Part shown: one piece after another, positions 1 through 9,264 of the stretch
How the letters are laid out: each line of letters starts with the position of its first letter
How positions within the stretch are numbered: position 1 is the first letter of the stretch
Assembly: GCF_009910705.1 (NCBI RefSeq)
Contig: NZ_JAAAXJ010000009.1
Location: 1-64,000, forward strand
Source of the DNA: Microvirga arsenatis
GTDB lineage: Bacteria > Pseudomonadota > Alphaproteobacteria > Rhizobiales > Beijerinckiaceae
Length of the DNA stretch: 64,000 nucleotides
Reading direction: 5' to 3'
Program-made: the position numbers and the translations under genes
The notes under the pieces: model-generated
What the model was told of the DNA's origin: nothing
What the model saw: the letters and a program-made list of their open reading frames with translations, nothing else
The model's database searches: none

Positions 1-15
1 CAGGTGCCGGAGATC

Positions 16-40
16 GCCTTTGAAGCCCCGCTTCAAAGGC
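16..40. terminator. Perfect hairpin upstream of tRNA-fMet
   Basis: Perfect inverted repeat with 11-bp arms (GCCTTTGAAGC at 16-26 and its complement at 30-40) and a 3-nt loop, ending 9 bases before the tRNA. There is no T-run after it on the plus strand, so it may be a terminator-like or processing hairpin for a gene lying to the left of the window. The structure is seen; its role is inferred. Confidence 0.45.
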
Positions 41-49
41 CATGCATGG

Positions 50-126
<77 letters not shown>

Positions 127-134
127 AACACACA

Positions 135-169
135 AAAGCCCCCAACGGTCAAAACCAAAAGGGGGCTTT
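135..169 (+). terminator. Terminator after tRNA-fMet
   Basis: AAAGCCCCC at 135-143 pairs perfectly with GGGGGCTTT at 161-169 across a 17-nt A-rich loop. It begins 8 bases after the tRNA 3' end and ends in TTT, as expected for a rho-independent terminator. Confidence 0.7.
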
Positions 170-357
170 CGCGCGCCCAAACCCCAACGAAGCCCCGCCA
201 GAACCACAAAACCCGGTCTTGCATCCTTCCCGAGTTCCGCCCACATTAGCGTAGCCTTGGGGTCCGGGCCCCTCTGGCGAGCGGGTCGCCGCTCGCGATG
301 TCGGACGCCTCTCTTGCTCCCGCGCCCACGAGCGCTCCCGCAACCGGAGGATCCATC

Positions 358-624
358 ATGGAATATGCGGCATTCAGGATCGGCAGCTCAAGCTCCCGCC
401 AGGCAGGAGGGTTACTGCCGCAGCTCGTCAGGGCGCTCGCGGTGATCGCAGCCGGAATCGCCCTGCTGGCCGTGGTCGTCGTCGGATTGTTCCTCGTGCT
501 TCCCCTGATGCTCGCGGGCGGCATCGGGCTGTACGTCTTCCTCCGGCGGCGCATGCGCCAGGCCCGACGGCGCTCGAGGGACGACGTCATCGAGGCGGAA
601 TACACGATCATCGAGCATCGATGA
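358..624 (+). CDS. Small single-pass membrane protein, function unknown
   Basis: An 88-residue protein. An ATG further upstream in frame at 298 exists, but a GGAGG at 346-350 sits 7 bases before the ATG at 358, so 358 is the better start. The middle (about residues 20-60) is strongly hydrophobic (runs of A, V, L and I with GLFLVLPLMLAGG) and could form one long or two short membrane segments. It is followed by a very basic stretch (RRRMRQARRRSR) and an acidic tail ending EYTIIEHR. The basic patch after the hydrophobic region suggests the C-terminus lies in the cytoplasm. I do not recognise a named family, and the gene stands alone between the tRNA and rimO. Confidence 0.7.
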   Translation: MEYAAFRIGSSSSRQAGGLLPQLVRALAVIAAGIALLAVVVVGLFLVLPLMLAGGIGLYVFLRRRMRQARRRSRDDVIEAEYTIIEHR

Positions 625-945
625 GCGAACCTGGGAAGGCCCCGTCCTGAAGGTCAGGTCCGAAATGACGAGCCTCGTGCGACAACCCCGGATATTGTAA
701 ACGCCCGTCCGGTGTTGTAAGGGCACTGGCGTGCCTCCGGTCGCGCGTTCTGCCTCTTAAGAGCGCCTCGGCGAGGCGCTGGATCGATCCAGGGAACGGT
801 TCGAGCGAACCCGAGCACCACATGGCGCCGGGCTTGCAGGATTTCCCTGCCTCCGATTAAGGGTTCACCGCCATGATCTCGCGCCGATGCGGCCTTGGGC
901 GGGCACCTTCCGGATGTCAGTCTCGATGGAAGATGGATTTGGCGG
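625..945. other. Intergenic region before rimO, with one hairpin
   Basis: About 320 bases without a convincing gene. The only structure seen is a perfect 8-bp hairpin with a 3-nt loop (AGCGCCTC at 762-769, GAGGCGCT at 773-780) that lacks a T-tract. The rimO promoter probably lies here, but I cannot point to a -35/-10 pair. Minus-strand reading frames here are low-quality shadows. Confidence 0.4.
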
Positions 946-2262
946 ATGAATGCTCCCGCGCCTAAAGTCTCGTTCGTATCCCTGGGCTGCCCGAAGGCCC
1001 TGGTCGATTCCGAGCGCATCATTACACAGCTTCGCGCTCAGGGTTACCAGCTGACCAAGGAGCATGACGGGGCCGACGTGGTGATCGTCAACACCTGCGG
1101 CTTCCTCGACAGCGCCAAGGCCGAATCCCTCGAAGCCATCGGCGAGGCCATGGCCGAGAACGGCAAGGTCATCGTGACCGGCTGCATGGGCGCCGAGCCG
1201 GAGCAGATCCGGGAGCATTTCCCGAACGTGCTCGCCATCACCGGACCCCAAGCCTATGAATCGGTCGTCTCTGCGGTGCATCAGGCTGCGCCGCCGGCTC
1301 ACGACCCGTTCATCGATCTCGTTCCGCCGCAGGGCGTGAAGCTGACGCCTCGGCACTATGCCTACCTGAAGATCTCCGAGGGCTGCAACAACCGGTGCTC
1401 CTTCTGCATCATCCCGAAGCTGCGCGGCGACCTCGTCAGCCGCCCGATCGCCGAGGTGTTGCGCGAGGCCGAAAAGCTCGCCAGAGCCGGGGTCAAGGAA
1501 CTCCTGGTGATCTCGCAGGACACCAGCGCCTATGGCCTCGACATCAGGTATCAACCCAGCATGTGGAAGGACCGGGAGGTCCGCACCCGCTTCTTCGAGC
1601 TCGCCAGGGAGCTGGGCGAGCTCGGCATGTGGGTGCGCATGCACTACGTCTATCCCTACCCTCACGTGGACGAGGTCATCCCGCTGATGGCCGAGGGCAA
1701 GATCCTTCCCTATCTCGACATCCCCTTCCAGCACGCCTCCCCCAAGGTTCTGAAGGCCATGCGCCGGCCCGGCAACCAGGAGAAGACCCTGGAGCGCATC
1801 AAGAAGTGGCGCGAGATCTGCCCGGACCTCGCCATCCGCTCGACCTTCATCGTGGGCTTCCCCGGCGAGACCGAGGAGGATGTGGACTTCCTGATGCAGT
1901 GGCTGAAGGAGGCGAGGATCGATCGCGCCGGTTGCTTCCAGTACGAGCCGGTCCAGGGCGCGCCTGCCAACGATCTCGCCGATCCGGTTCCGCCGGAGGT
2001 GAAGGAGGCGCGCTGGCACCGCTTCATGCAGACCCAGCAGAAGGTCAGCGCCAGGATCCTGAAAGCCAAGGTCGGCAGGACGCTGCCTGTCATCATCGAT
2101 GAACAGGGCGCCACGGTCGCCACCGGGCGCACGAAATACGATGCTCCCGAGATCGACGGCGTCGTGTATGTGGCCTCCAAGAAGCCGCTGAAGCCCGGCG
2201 AGATCGTCAACGTCACGATCGAGAGCTCCGACGAGTACGACCTGCACGGGACGGTGGCTTAA
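946..2262 (+). CDS. rimO: Ribosomal protein S12 methylthiotransferase RimO
   Basis: A 438-residue radical SAM methylthiotransferase that adds a methylthio group to the conserved aspartate of ribosomal protein S12 in the cytoplasm. The N-terminal MTTase domain has the three cysteines for one 4Fe-4S cluster (SLGCPKA near residue 13, NTCGF near 49, TGCMG near 83). The radical SAM domain carries [13 protein letters not shown] near residues 145-157, the CxxxCxxC motif for the second cluster. [12 protein letters not shown] is the RimO version and separates it from MiaB. A C-terminal TRAM domain follows (about 370-438). An in-frame upstream start at 895 would add 17 unconserved residues; the ATG at 946 gives the family's usual N-terminus, although its ribosome binding site (GGCGG directly upstream) is weak. 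Confidence 0.95.
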   Translation: MNAPAPKVSFVSLGCPKALVDSERIITQLRAQGYQLTKEHDGADVVIVNTCGFLDSAKAESLEAIGEAMAENGKVIVTGCMGAEPEQIREHFPNVLAITGPQAYESVVSAVHQAAPPAHDPFIDLVPPQGVKLTPRHYAYLKISEGCNNRCSFCIIPKLRGDLVSRPIAEVLREAEKLARAGVKELLVISQDTSAYGLDIRYQPSMWKDREVRTRFFELARELGELGMWVRMHYVYPYPHVDEVIPLMAEGKILPYLDIPFQHASPKVLKAMRRPGNQEKTLERIKKWREICPDLAIRSTFIVGFPGETEEDVDFLMQWLKEARIDRAGCFQYEPVQGAPANDLADPVPPEVKEARWHRFMQTQQKVSARILKAKVGRTLPVIIDEQGATVATGRTKYDAPEIDGVVYVASKKPLKPGEIVNVTIESSDEYDLHGTVA

Positions 2263-2352
2263 GCCCCGCAGGCGCTGTGGGATACCGTGCAGGTCATCGC
2301 CGTCCCGGTGCGGGTGATTCCGATGATGTGAAGCCCCTCGCCTCTCCGATCG

Positions 2353-2380
2353 GGATGGCCGGCACAAGGCCGGCCATGAC
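2353..2380. repeat. Short intergenic palindromic repeat (REP-like)
   Basis: ATGGCCGGC at 2355-2363 and GCCGGCCAT at 2369-2377 form a perfect 9-bp stem with a 5-nt loop between the convergent rimO and pncA genes. In one frame it translates as GMAGTRPAMT, a signature of the dispersed palindromes common in Rhizobiales intergenic DNA. It may also terminate transcription from either side. The hairpin is seen; repeat-family membership is from general knowledge. Confidence 0.6.
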
Positions 2381-2392
2381 TATGATGGGTGT

Positions 2393-3043
2393 TCAAGTGC
2401 CCACGATCCGATCGCTCGTGATCGTCCGAACGCCGGCCGCTTCCAGGTCCCGCCGCGCTTTTTCGAGCGAGCCGTTCGTGTCGATGGCGCGGGAGGCGTC
2501 CTCGATCACATAGGTTTCGAAGCCGGCAGCAGCCGCGTCAAGCGCCGTCCAGGCGACGCAGAAATCGAGGGCCAGCCCCACGCAGAAGACCTGCCGAAAG
2601 CCGCACTCCTTCAGGTAGCCCTCCAACCCCGTCGAAGTCCGCCGGTCGGCCTCCTTGAAGCCGGAATAGCTGTCGATGCCCGCATTGTAGCCTTTGCGGA
2701 TCACGAGCTGCGCATGCGGAATGTCGAGCGCCTGCGAAATCTCGGCGCCGGGTGTGCCCTGCACGCAATGGTCGGGCCAGAGCACCTGAGGGCCGTAGGG
2801 CAGATCGACCATGTCGAAGGGGTGCTTGCCGGGATGGCTTGAAGCAAAGGAGGCATGGCCTCCCGGGTGCCAGTCCTGGGTCAGCACCACATGGCGGAAG
2901 GCCCTGGCGAGCTGGTTGATCGGTGCGATCACGGCGTCGCCGTCGGGCACGGCGAGCGCGCCGCCCGGCAGAAAGTCGCACTGAACGTCCACCACGATGA
3001 GGACATCCCCTCCATCCGGCGTGATCTTCACCCTCGCGCCCAT
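2393..3043 (-). CDS. pncA: Nicotinamidase (bifunctional nicotinamidase/pyrazinamidase)
   Basis: A 216-residue isochorismatase-fold amidase that hydrolyses nicotinamide to nicotinate for NAD salvage through the Preiss-Handler pathway. The catalytic triad is visible: Asp19 in VVDVQCDF, Lys117 in IRKGY and Cys162 in LALDFCVAW. The metal site is DWHPGGH (Asp57, His59, His63). The ATG at 3043 has a strong GGGAGGA about 8 bases upstream, which rules out the longer in-frame reading. It lies on the same strand as, and 95 bp downstream of, the BMP-type ABC transporter, but a terminator sits between them, so it is probably partly uncoupled from that operon. Its length is normal for the family. Confidence 0.93.
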   Translation of the reverse strand: MGARVKITPDGGDVLIVVDVQCDFLPGGALAVPDGDAVIAPINQLARAFRHVVLTQDWHPGGHASFASSHPGKHPFDMVDLPYGPQVLWPDHCVQGTPGAEISQALDIPHAQLVIRKGYNAGIDSYSGFKEADRRTSTGLEGYLKECGFRQVFCVGLALDFCVAWTALDAAAAGFETYVIEDASRAIDTNGSLEKARRDLEAAGVRTITSDRIVGT

Positions 3044-3087
3044 TCGGCTATCCTCCCTGACATCGCTTGATCTAGAAGCCGCAAAGA

Positions 3088-3115
3088 AAAAGGCAGCCGG
3101 CTTGCCGGCTGCCTT
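3088..3115 (-). terminator. Rho-independent terminator of the BMP transporter operon
   Basis: AGGCAGCCGGC at 3091-3101 pairs with GCCGGCTGCCT at 3104-3114. Read on the minus strand, the stem is followed by TTTTTCTTT. It lies 24 bases after the end of the BMP binding-protein gene and before pncA. Confidence 0.8.
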
Positions 3116-3138
3116 CATTTCTCGATAGCCCGCCAGCG

Positions 3139-4221
3139 CTATTGCGGGATCTTGTCCTCGATGCCCTTCACGTAGAAGTTCATGCCGAGCACCTGCTCGT
3201 CGGACAGAGCGCCCTGGCCCTTGCACTCGATCTCCTTGCCGTCCTGGCCGACGACCGGGCACTTGAAGGGGTTGAGCTTGCCGGAACGGATGGCGGCCTC
3301 GGTCTCCTGGGCCATCTTCTTCACGTCGTCGGGCATGTTCTTGTAGGGCGTCATCACCACCATGTTGGAGGCCAGGCCGCCCCAGGTGTCCTCGGACTTC
3401 CAGGTGCCGTCGAGAACGGCCTTGGCCCGAGAGACATAGTAGTCGGACCAATTGTCGACGATGGCGGTCAGCTGAGCCTTCGGAGCGAAGCGCTCCATGT
3501 CGGAGGCCTGGCCGAAGCCGACCTTGCCCCGCGCCTCGGCCGCCTGGATCGGCGCCGGGCTGTCCGTATGCTGGGCGAGCACGTCGACGCCCTGGTCGAG
3601 GAGCGCCTTGGCGGCGTCGCCTTCCTTCGCGGGATCATACCAGGTGTTGGCGAAGACGATCTTGATCTTGACGTTCGGGTTCACCGATTGGGCGCCGAGG
3701 TAATAGGCGTTGATGCCGGCGATGACCTCCGGGATCGGGAAGGCGCCCACATAGCCGATCGTGTTCGTCTTCGTCATCTTGCCGGCGATGATCCCGGTGA
3801 TGTAGCGGCCCTCGTGGAACTTCGCCGCATAGGTCGAAAGGTTCGGGGCGCGCTTGAAGCCGGTGGCGTGCTCGAACTTGATGTTCGGGTACTTCCTGGC
3901 GACCTTCAGGGTCGGCTCCATGAAGCCGAAGGAGGTCGTGAAGATCAGGTCATGGCCGGTGCGGGCCAGCTGCTCGATGGCGCGCTCGGAATCGGCCTCG
4001 GGCACGCTCTCCACGAAGGTGGTCGTGACCTTGCCCGGAAATGCCTTCTCGATCGCCTGGCGGCCCTGGTCGTGCTGGTAGCTCCAGCCGTGGTCGCCGA
4101 CGGGACCCACATAGATGAAGCCGATCTTGATCTTGTCCTTCGGCTGAGCGACCGCACCGGTGGCCGCCGCGGCCAGAACCGCGGCCCCCGCCAAGGCTCC
4201 AAAGACTTTCCCTGAAAACAT
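3139..4221 (-). CDS. BMP family ABC transporter substrate-binding protein
   Basis: A 360-residue periplasmic binding protein of the basic membrane protein (BMP/PnrA-like) family, which binds purine nucleosides or related ligands for the adjacent ABC importer. Residues 1-25 form a signal peptide ending AVA; no lipobox cysteine is seen, so it should be soluble. The mature part begins KIKIGFIYVGPVGDHGW, typical of the family, followed by the type-1 periplasmic-binding fold with HTDSPAPIQ and GFGQASDM segments. The ATG at 4221 has GAGGGAA upstream; reading further upstream gives unrelated sequence. It is the last gene of the transporter operon, 103 bp after the second permease, and is followed by a terminator. 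The ligand is not certain: nucleoside is the family default, and the neighbouring pncA makes a nicotinamide-related ligand conceivable. Confidence 0.88.
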   Translation of the reverse strand: MFSGKVFGALAGAAVLAAAATGAVAQPKDKIKIGFIYVGPVGDHGWSYQHDQGRQAIEKAFPGKVTTTFVESVPEADSERAIEQLARTGHDLIFTTSFGFMEPTLKVARKYPNIKFEHATGFKRAPNLSTYAAKFHEGRYITGIIAGKMTKTNTIGYVGAFPIPEVIAGINAYYLGAQSVNPNVKIKIVFANTWYDPAKEGDAAKALLDQGVDVLAQHTDSPAPIQAAEARGKVGFGQASDMERFAPKAQLTAIVDNWSDYYVSRAKAVLDGTWKSEDTWGGLASNMVVMTPYKNMPDDVKKMAQETEAAIRSGKLNPFKCPVVGQDGKEIECKGQGALSDEQVLGMNFYVKGIEDKIPQ

Positions 4222-4324
4222 GCTCGTTCCCTCGAGGTTAGGTTTCCAACATTCCGTCGCAGGTCTGTAGCGTCCTGGCAAGATTTCCTGTTCCTGCGTG
4301 GCGCCCACATTAACACCAGTTTGC

Positions 4325-5242
4325 CTATCGGTCAGGCACGAATGGAACCCCCAAGGATCCGGGCGTCCCGATGGCCCTGCCGTGGCGCAGGGAGAGGAGC
4401 AGAAGGGCGAGGATGGTCGCCAGGTAGGGCACCGCCGAAAGCAGCTGCGAGGGCACCCCGAACTGGGCTGCCTGGGCGTGGAGCTGCAGCACCGTGGCGG
4501 CGCCGAAGATGTAGGCTCCGACCAGCACCCAGCCTGGGCGCCAGGCTGCGAAGACAACCAGCGCCAGGGCGATCCACCCTCGCCCGGCCGTCATTCCCGG
4601 CGACCAGAACCGGGTGTAGACGAGGGCGAGATAGGCGCCGGCCAAGCCTGCGCAGGCGCCGCCGAACAGGATGGCCCGGAAGCGCGTGGACAGCACCGGC
4701 AGGCCGAGGGCGTTGGCGGAGGTGTGGTTCTCGCCGATGGAGCGGAGCATCAGGCCCGAGCGGGTCCGGCCGAGATAGAGGGCTACCAGCACCGTCAGCG
4801 CGATGGACGCATAGACGAAGAGGTCCTGCTCGAAGAGGAGCCGGCCGACCACGGGGATATCGCTGAGCCCGGGAATGTCGACGGGCGCGATCGGGTCCCG
4901 TCTTGCGCCGACGAACGGCGCCCCGATCAGGCCGGAAAGGCCAAGGCCGAGAATCGTGAGCGCAAGGCCCGACCCGGTCTGGTTGGCGGCAAAGCCGAGG
5001 ACCAGCAGCGCGAAAAGGGCCGCCATCAAGGCTCCGGCCACGATGCCCGCCGCGACGCCGAGCAGAGTGGAATCGAACGTCACGGCGGCGGCGAAGCTGC
5101 AGGCGGCCCCCATCGCCATCATGCCCTCGACACCGAGATTGAGGACGCCTGAGCGCTCGGTGACGAGTTCGCCCATGGCCGCGATCAGGAGGGGCGTGGA
5201 GGCTGTGACGATGGTCAGGAGAATGGCCTCGAAAGTGGTCAT
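4325..5242 (-). CDS. ABC transporter permease (BMP/nucleoside type), second subunit
   Basis: A 305-residue inner-membrane permease of the BPD_transp_2 family. About eight to nine hydrophobic segments are visible, and the N-terminus has the characteristic GELVTERSGVLNLGVEGMM region followed by GLALTILGLGLSGLIG. Its ATG overlaps the stop of the preceding permease (ATGA, 4 bp), indicating translational coupling. With the other permease it should form the membrane channel of the nucleoside importer powered by the ATPase upstream. The length is usual for the family. Confidence 0.88.
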   Translation of the reverse strand: MTTFEAILLTIVTASTPLLIAAMGELVTERSGVLNLGVEGMMAMGAACSFAAAVTFDSTLLGVAAGIVAGALMAALFALLVLGFAANQTGSGLALTILGLGLSGLIGAPFVGARRDPIAPVDIPGLSDIPVVGRLLFEQDLFVYASIALTVLVALYLGRTRSGLMLRSIGENHTSANALGLPVLSTRFRAILFGGACAGLAGAYLALVYTRFWSPGMTAGRGWIALALVVFAAWRPGWVLVGAYIFGAATVLQLHAQAAQFGVPSQLLSAVPYLATILALLLLSLRHGRAIGTPGSLGVPFVPDR

Positions 5243-6315
5243 TTGCCCCCTCCCCGGTTCACGAGACGAACGCGATAGCTGACCAGGGCATCCGCCGCGA
5301 GCACGCACATGAGCAGGATGCCCTGGAAGGCCTGGGTGAGATCGAGCGGCAATTTCAGCAGGATCTGCGCGCTCTCGCCGCCGATGAAGGTGAGCGCGAC
5401 GACAAGGGAGGCCACCAGGATGCCGATGGGATTCAGCCGCCCGAGGAAGGCCACGGTGATCGCCGTGAAGCCGTAGCCGGGAGAGATCGAGGGCTGGAGC
5501 TGCCCGATCTGGCCGGAGACCTCGGAGATGCCGGCCAGACCCGCCAAGCCGCCGGAGATCGCGAAGACCGCCATCGTGGTCGCCTTGGAGCTGAAGCCTG
5601 CAAACCGCGCCGCCCGGGGCGCGTCGCCCGTGAGCTTCAGGCGATAGCCGAACAGGGTCCGCCCCAGCACGACGGCGGTCACGAGGATCGCGACCAGGGC
5701 GAACACGGCGCCGTAATGGACGCGACCCGCCTCGAAGACCGGCGGCAGCGTTGCAGCCGGGTCGAAGGTCACGGATTGAGGAAAGTTGAAGCCTTTGGGA
5801 TCGCGCCAGGGACCGCGAACCAGGTAATCGAGCGTGAGCTGGGCCACGTAGACCAGCATCAGGCTGGTCAGGATTTCGTTGACGCCGAAGCGGGTCTTCA
5901 GGAAAGCGGGGATGAGGCCGTAGAAGGCGCCGCCGAGGATGCCGAGGAGCAGCATGAGCGGCAGAACCCAAGCGCCGGCTTCCGTGCCATGGGTCCTGAG
6001 CGCGATCCAGCTGCCGAGAACCGCACCGATGACGTACTGGCCCTCAGCCCCGATGTTCCAGAGATTGGCTCGAAAGCAGTAGGAAAGGCCGATGGCGATG
6101 AGCGCCATCGGCGTCGCCTTGACCACGAGTTCCTGCAGGGACCAGGGATCGGCCAGAGGCTGGAGCACATAGACGTCAAAGGCCGCGATGGGCGAGCGGC
6201 CCATGAGCCAGATGACGAAGCCGGCAATCAGGAAGGACGTGATGAAGGCCGCGATCGACGCGGCGATGCGCATCGCCGAGTTCACGTTGGTGCGGGGCGT
6301 CAGCTCAAACCGCAT
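5239..6315 (-). CDS. ABC transporter permease (BMP/nucleoside type), first subunit
   Basis: A 358-residue inner-membrane permease of the BPD_transp_2 family. It has multiple hydrophobic helices, starting with one at residues 17-38, and the family segment FRANLWNIGAEGQYVIGA near residues 80-98. It overlaps the ATPase gene by 11 bp and the second permease by 4 bp, so the three are tightly coupled. It forms one half of the transmembrane channel of a nucleoside importer. A later in-frame ATG (codon 15) is possible, but the upstream start fits the overlapping operon layout. Confidence 0.88.
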   Translation of the reverse strand: MRFELTPRTNVNSAMRIAASIAAFITSFLIAGFVIWLMGRSPIAAFDVYVLQPLADPWSLQELVVKATPMALIAIGLSYCFRANLWNIGAEGQYVIGAVLGSWIALRTHGTEAGAWVLPLMLLLGILGGAFYGLIPAFLKTRFGVNEILTSLMLVYVAQLTLDYLVRGPWRDPKGFNFPQSVTFDPAATLPPVFEAGRVHYGAVFALVAILVTAVVLGRTLFGYRLKLTGDAPRAARFAGFSSKATTMAVFAISGGLAGLAGISEVSGQIGQLQPSISPGYGFTAITVAFLGRLNPIGILVASLVVALTFIGGESAQILLKLPLDLTQAFQGILLMCVLAADALVSYRVRLVNRGGGK

Positions 6316-7852
6316 GGGTCGCTCCCGGAGCCTGCGCCACCCCCAGCATTTCGAGGCCGACGGCTTCCCTCGTCCATTCGCCGATGGGCCTGAGAGGACT
6401 CAAGCTCCCCTGGTGGATGACAGCCATGCGGTCCGCCACCTCGAACAGTTCGTCGAGGTCCTGGCTCACCACCACGACGGCGCTGCCGTCGCGGGCCAGA
6501 TCGACGAGGGCCTGGCGGATGAGGCGGGCTGCGCCCGCATCCACGCCCCAGGTGGGCTGATCGACGATGAGGAGCTTCGGCCTGCGGATGATCTCGCGGC
6601 CGATGACGAACTTCTGGAGGTTGCCCCCTGAGAGCTTGCGCGCCTGCGGGTCGCCTTCCGGCGTGCGAACGTCGAAGCCCTGAACGATCGAGCGAGCCAC
6701 CCTCTTGGCGGCGTTCAGCAGGATGAAGCCGGAGCGGCTCACCTCGGAGGCCGCGTGGGAAATCAGGGTGTTCTCGCTCAGGCGGTGGGTCGGCGCAGCC
6801 GCGTGCCCGAGGCGCTCCTCCGGCACGAAGGCGGCGCCCAGGCGCCGGCGCGCGTCGATGCCGAGCGTGCCCGAAGGCTTGCCGGCAATCACGATGGCAT
6901 CCGCCCTATCGGCCAACCTCTCGCCCGACAGGGCGGCGAACAATTCGCTCTGGCCGTTGCCTGCCACGCCCGCAATGCCCACGACCTCGCCGGCCCGGGC
7001 CACGAGGTCGATGTTGCGAAGCGCCTGCCCGTGCAGTCCGGCCGGCGGCAGCGACAGGTTGGCGACCCGGAGCATCTCGCCCTGGATGCGCTGGGGCGCG
7101 TCGGTGCGGACCTCGCCGACCTCGTTCCCGACCATCAGCGCCGCGATCTCCCGAGCGCTGCTGGCCCTTGGGTCGATGGTGGCGACGACCCGCCCCGCCC
7201 GCAGGATCGTCGCGCGGCGGCAGAGGCGGCGCACCTCTTCGAGCTTGTGCGAGATGTAGAGGATCGAGCAGCCCTCGGCCGAGAGCCGCTCCAGGGTTCC
7301 GAACAGGTGCTCGGCCTCCTGCGGCGTGAGGACGGAGGTCGGCTCGTCCAGGATGAGCAGCCTCGGCTTCTGCAACAGGCAGCGGACGATCTCGATGCGC
7401 TGGCGCTCGCCGGCGGACAGGGTCCAGACGGCCCGGTCCGCATCCAGGGCGAGACCATAGGTCCGGCTGATCTCGCCGAGCTTGGCGCGGACGGTGGACA
7501 GGCTCCAATCGCCGGACAGGGCGACGGCGATGTTCTCGGCCACGGTCAATTCGTCGAAGAGCGAGAAATGCTGGAAGACCATGCCAAGGCCGAGCGCCCG
7601 GGCTTCGACGGGGGAGCCGATGGAGACCGGGCGCCCCTCCCAGCGGATTTCGCCGGCGCTCGGCTCGATCACCCCGTAGAGGATCTTGACCAGGGTGGAC
7701 TTGCCCGCACCGTTCTCGCCAAGAAGCGCGTGGATCTCGCCCGGCTCGATGGACAGACCGATCCCATCGTTTGCGAGAAGGTCGCCGTAGCGTTTGCTGA
7801 TCCCTTTAAGCTCGACGAGGGGCGGCCCCGAGGATGATACGTCTGCGTTCAC
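6305..7852 (-). CDS. Nucleoside-type ABC transporter ATP-binding protein (two NBDs)
   Basis: A 515-residue cytoplasmic ATPase with two fused nucleotide-binding domains, as in sugar and nucleoside importers. The first has Walker A GENGAGKST (residues 45-53), signature LSAGERQ and Walker B LLILDEPTS. The second has a degenerate Walker A (GVAGNGQSE), signature LSGGNLQK and Walker B LLIVDQPTWG. One intact and one degenerate site is usual for this family. It is the first gene of a minus-strand operon with two permeases and a BMP binding protein. The operon promoter should lie in the 203-bp gap facing the divergent hydroxylase gene. Confidence 0.92.
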   Translation of the reverse strand: MNADVSSSGPPLVELKGISKRYGDLLANDGIGLSIEPGEIHALLGENGAGKSTLVKILYGVIEPSAGEIRWEGRPVSIGSPVEARALGLGMVFQHFSLFDELTVAENIAVALSGDWSLSTVRAKLGEISRTYGLALDADRAVWTLSAGERQRIEIVRCLLQKPRLLILDEPTSVLTPQEAEHLFGTLERLSAEGCSILYISHKLEEVRRLCRRATILRAGRVVATIDPRASSAREIAALMVGNEVGEVRTDAPQRIQGEMLRVANLSLPPAGLHGQALRNIDLVARAGEVVGIAGVAGNGQSELFAALSGERLADRADAIVIAGKPSGTLGIDARRRLGAAFVPEERLGHAAAPTHRLSENTLISHAASEVSRSGFILLNAAKRVARSIVQGFDVRTPEGDPQARKLSGGNLQKFVIGREIIRRPKLLIVDQPTWGVDAGAARLIRQALVDLARDGSAVVVVSQDLDELFEVADRMAVIHQGSLSPLRPIGEWTREAVGLEMLGVAQAPGATHAV

Positions 7853-8055
7853 ACAAGCGTCTCTGACTTAAAGGTTGAAGCCGGGGCGGATATTGCACAT
7901 GAATGACGGCCCATACGGAACCTGGCAAGGGCCGTACCGGATCGTCACGCCTTTGTCAGCCGATCATAGGGATGCGGCGCGCCGGTCGGCAATGGCGAAT
8001 CCATGGTTTATTGTGAGTCCGCCAGCCGTCCACAGAATGGTGCAGAGGCCCGATC

Positions 8056-9264
8056 TTGACCGAGAGCACGTATAACATTGCCGTCGTCGGCGCCGGAGCC
8101 GTCGGGCTGAGCGCAGCGATGGCCTTCGCCCGCGACGGCTTCAGGACAGTCCTGGTCGGAGCCCTGGACGTGCGCCGGGACGGTCGTACCGTCGCCCTGC
8201 TGAACGGCTCGGTCCGCTTCCTGGAAGCCCTCGGCGTGTGGCCTGCGCTCGCGCGGGAGGCGGCGCCGCTCGAGACGATGCGCATCATCGACGATACGGG
8301 CAGCCTGTTCCGCCCTCCGCCGGCCTCCTTCCGGGCCGGCGAGATCGGCCTCGACGCGTTCGGCTGGAACATCGAGAACGTCACCCTCGTCGAGAGGCTC
8401 GCCGAGGCGGCAAAGGCTTGCGAGAACCTGACCCTCGTTCCGGAGTTCGCCGCAGGCTTCGAAACGGATCAAACGGAGGCCCTCCTGACGCTCGCGGATG
8501 GCAGGACGATCAGGGCAGGCCTCGTGGTTGCGGCGGACGGGCGCAACTCCCGGCTGCGGCAAGCTGCCGGCATCGCGACGCAGACCTGGTCCTACCCGCA
8601 ATCGGCGGTCACGGCGATCCTCGCCCACGACCGCGACCACCGGGAAACCTCCACCGAGTTCCATACCCGCCACGGACCCTTCACCCTCGTGCCCCTGCCC
8701 GGAAGGCGGTCGAGCCTCGTCTGGGTCGCCAGCAAGGCCGAGGCCGAGCGCCTGTCGGCGCTCGACGATGCAGCCCTGGCTCTCGTCATCGAGAGGCAGG
8801 CGCAGTCCCATCTCGGCCCGATGCGGATCGACGGCCCGCGCGGCCTGGTGCCCATGACGGGCCTGTCGGTCAGCCGCTACTGGGCACCGCACCTGGCCCT
8901 CGTCGGCGAGGCCGCCCATGTCTTCCCGCCCATCGGGGCGCAGGGGCTCAACCTCGGCTTCCGCGACGTGGCCTCCTTGAGGGATGCGGTGGTGGACGGG
9001 CAGGACGACGGCCATGGCCCTGGATCGGATGCGAGCCTCAGCCTGTACCAGCGCAGCCGCGACCTCGACGTCCGCCTGCGCACGGCGGCCGTGGACGGGC
9101 TCAACCGCACGCTCCTGACCGGCATGATCCCTACCGACTTCCTGCGCGGGGCCGGACTCCTGGCGCTGAGCAATATCGGTCCCCTGCGCCGGATGGTGAT
9201 GCGCGAGGGCGTGCTCCCGCGCATCGGCGTGCCCCGGCTGATGCAGGGCGCCTCCCCCGTTTAG
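8056..9264 (+). CDS. UbiH/UbiF/VisC-family FAD-dependent hydroxylase, TTG start
   Basis: A 402-residue aromatic-ring hydroxylase of the ubiquinone-biosynthesis type. It has the FAD GAGAVG motif (residues 12-17), a DGRNSRLR motif near residue 160, and GEAAHVFPPIGAQGLNLGFRD near 285-305, which binds FAD phosphate and is diagnostic of UbiH/UbiF/UbiL proteins. The likely role is one of the ring hydroxylations in ubiquinone synthesis, but which position cannot be read from the sequence. The start is TTG at 8056, supported by AGAGG at 8044-8048 with 7-base spacing; no in-frame ATG exists before codon 22. It is divergent from the ABC operon and its stop overlaps the next convergent gene. Confidence 0.85.
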   Translation: MTESTYNIAVVGAGAVGLSAAMAFARDGFRTVLVGALDVRRDGRTVALLNGSVRFLEALGVWPALAREAAPLETMRIIDDTGSLFRPPPASFRAGEIGLDAFGWNIENVTLVERLAEAAKACENLTLVPEFAAGFETDQTEALLTLADGRTIRAGLVVAADGRNSRLRQAAGIATQTWSYPQSAVTAILAHDRDHRETSTEFHTRHGPFTLVPLPGRRSSLVWVASKAEAERLSALDDAALALVIERQAQSHLGPMRIDGPRGLVPMTGLSVSRYWAPHLALVGEAAHVFPPIGAQGLNLGFRDVASLRDAVVDGQDDGHGPGSDASLSLYQRSRDLDVRLRTAAVDGLNRTLLTGMIPTDFLRGAGLLALSNIGPLRRMVMREGVLPRIGVPRLMQGASPV

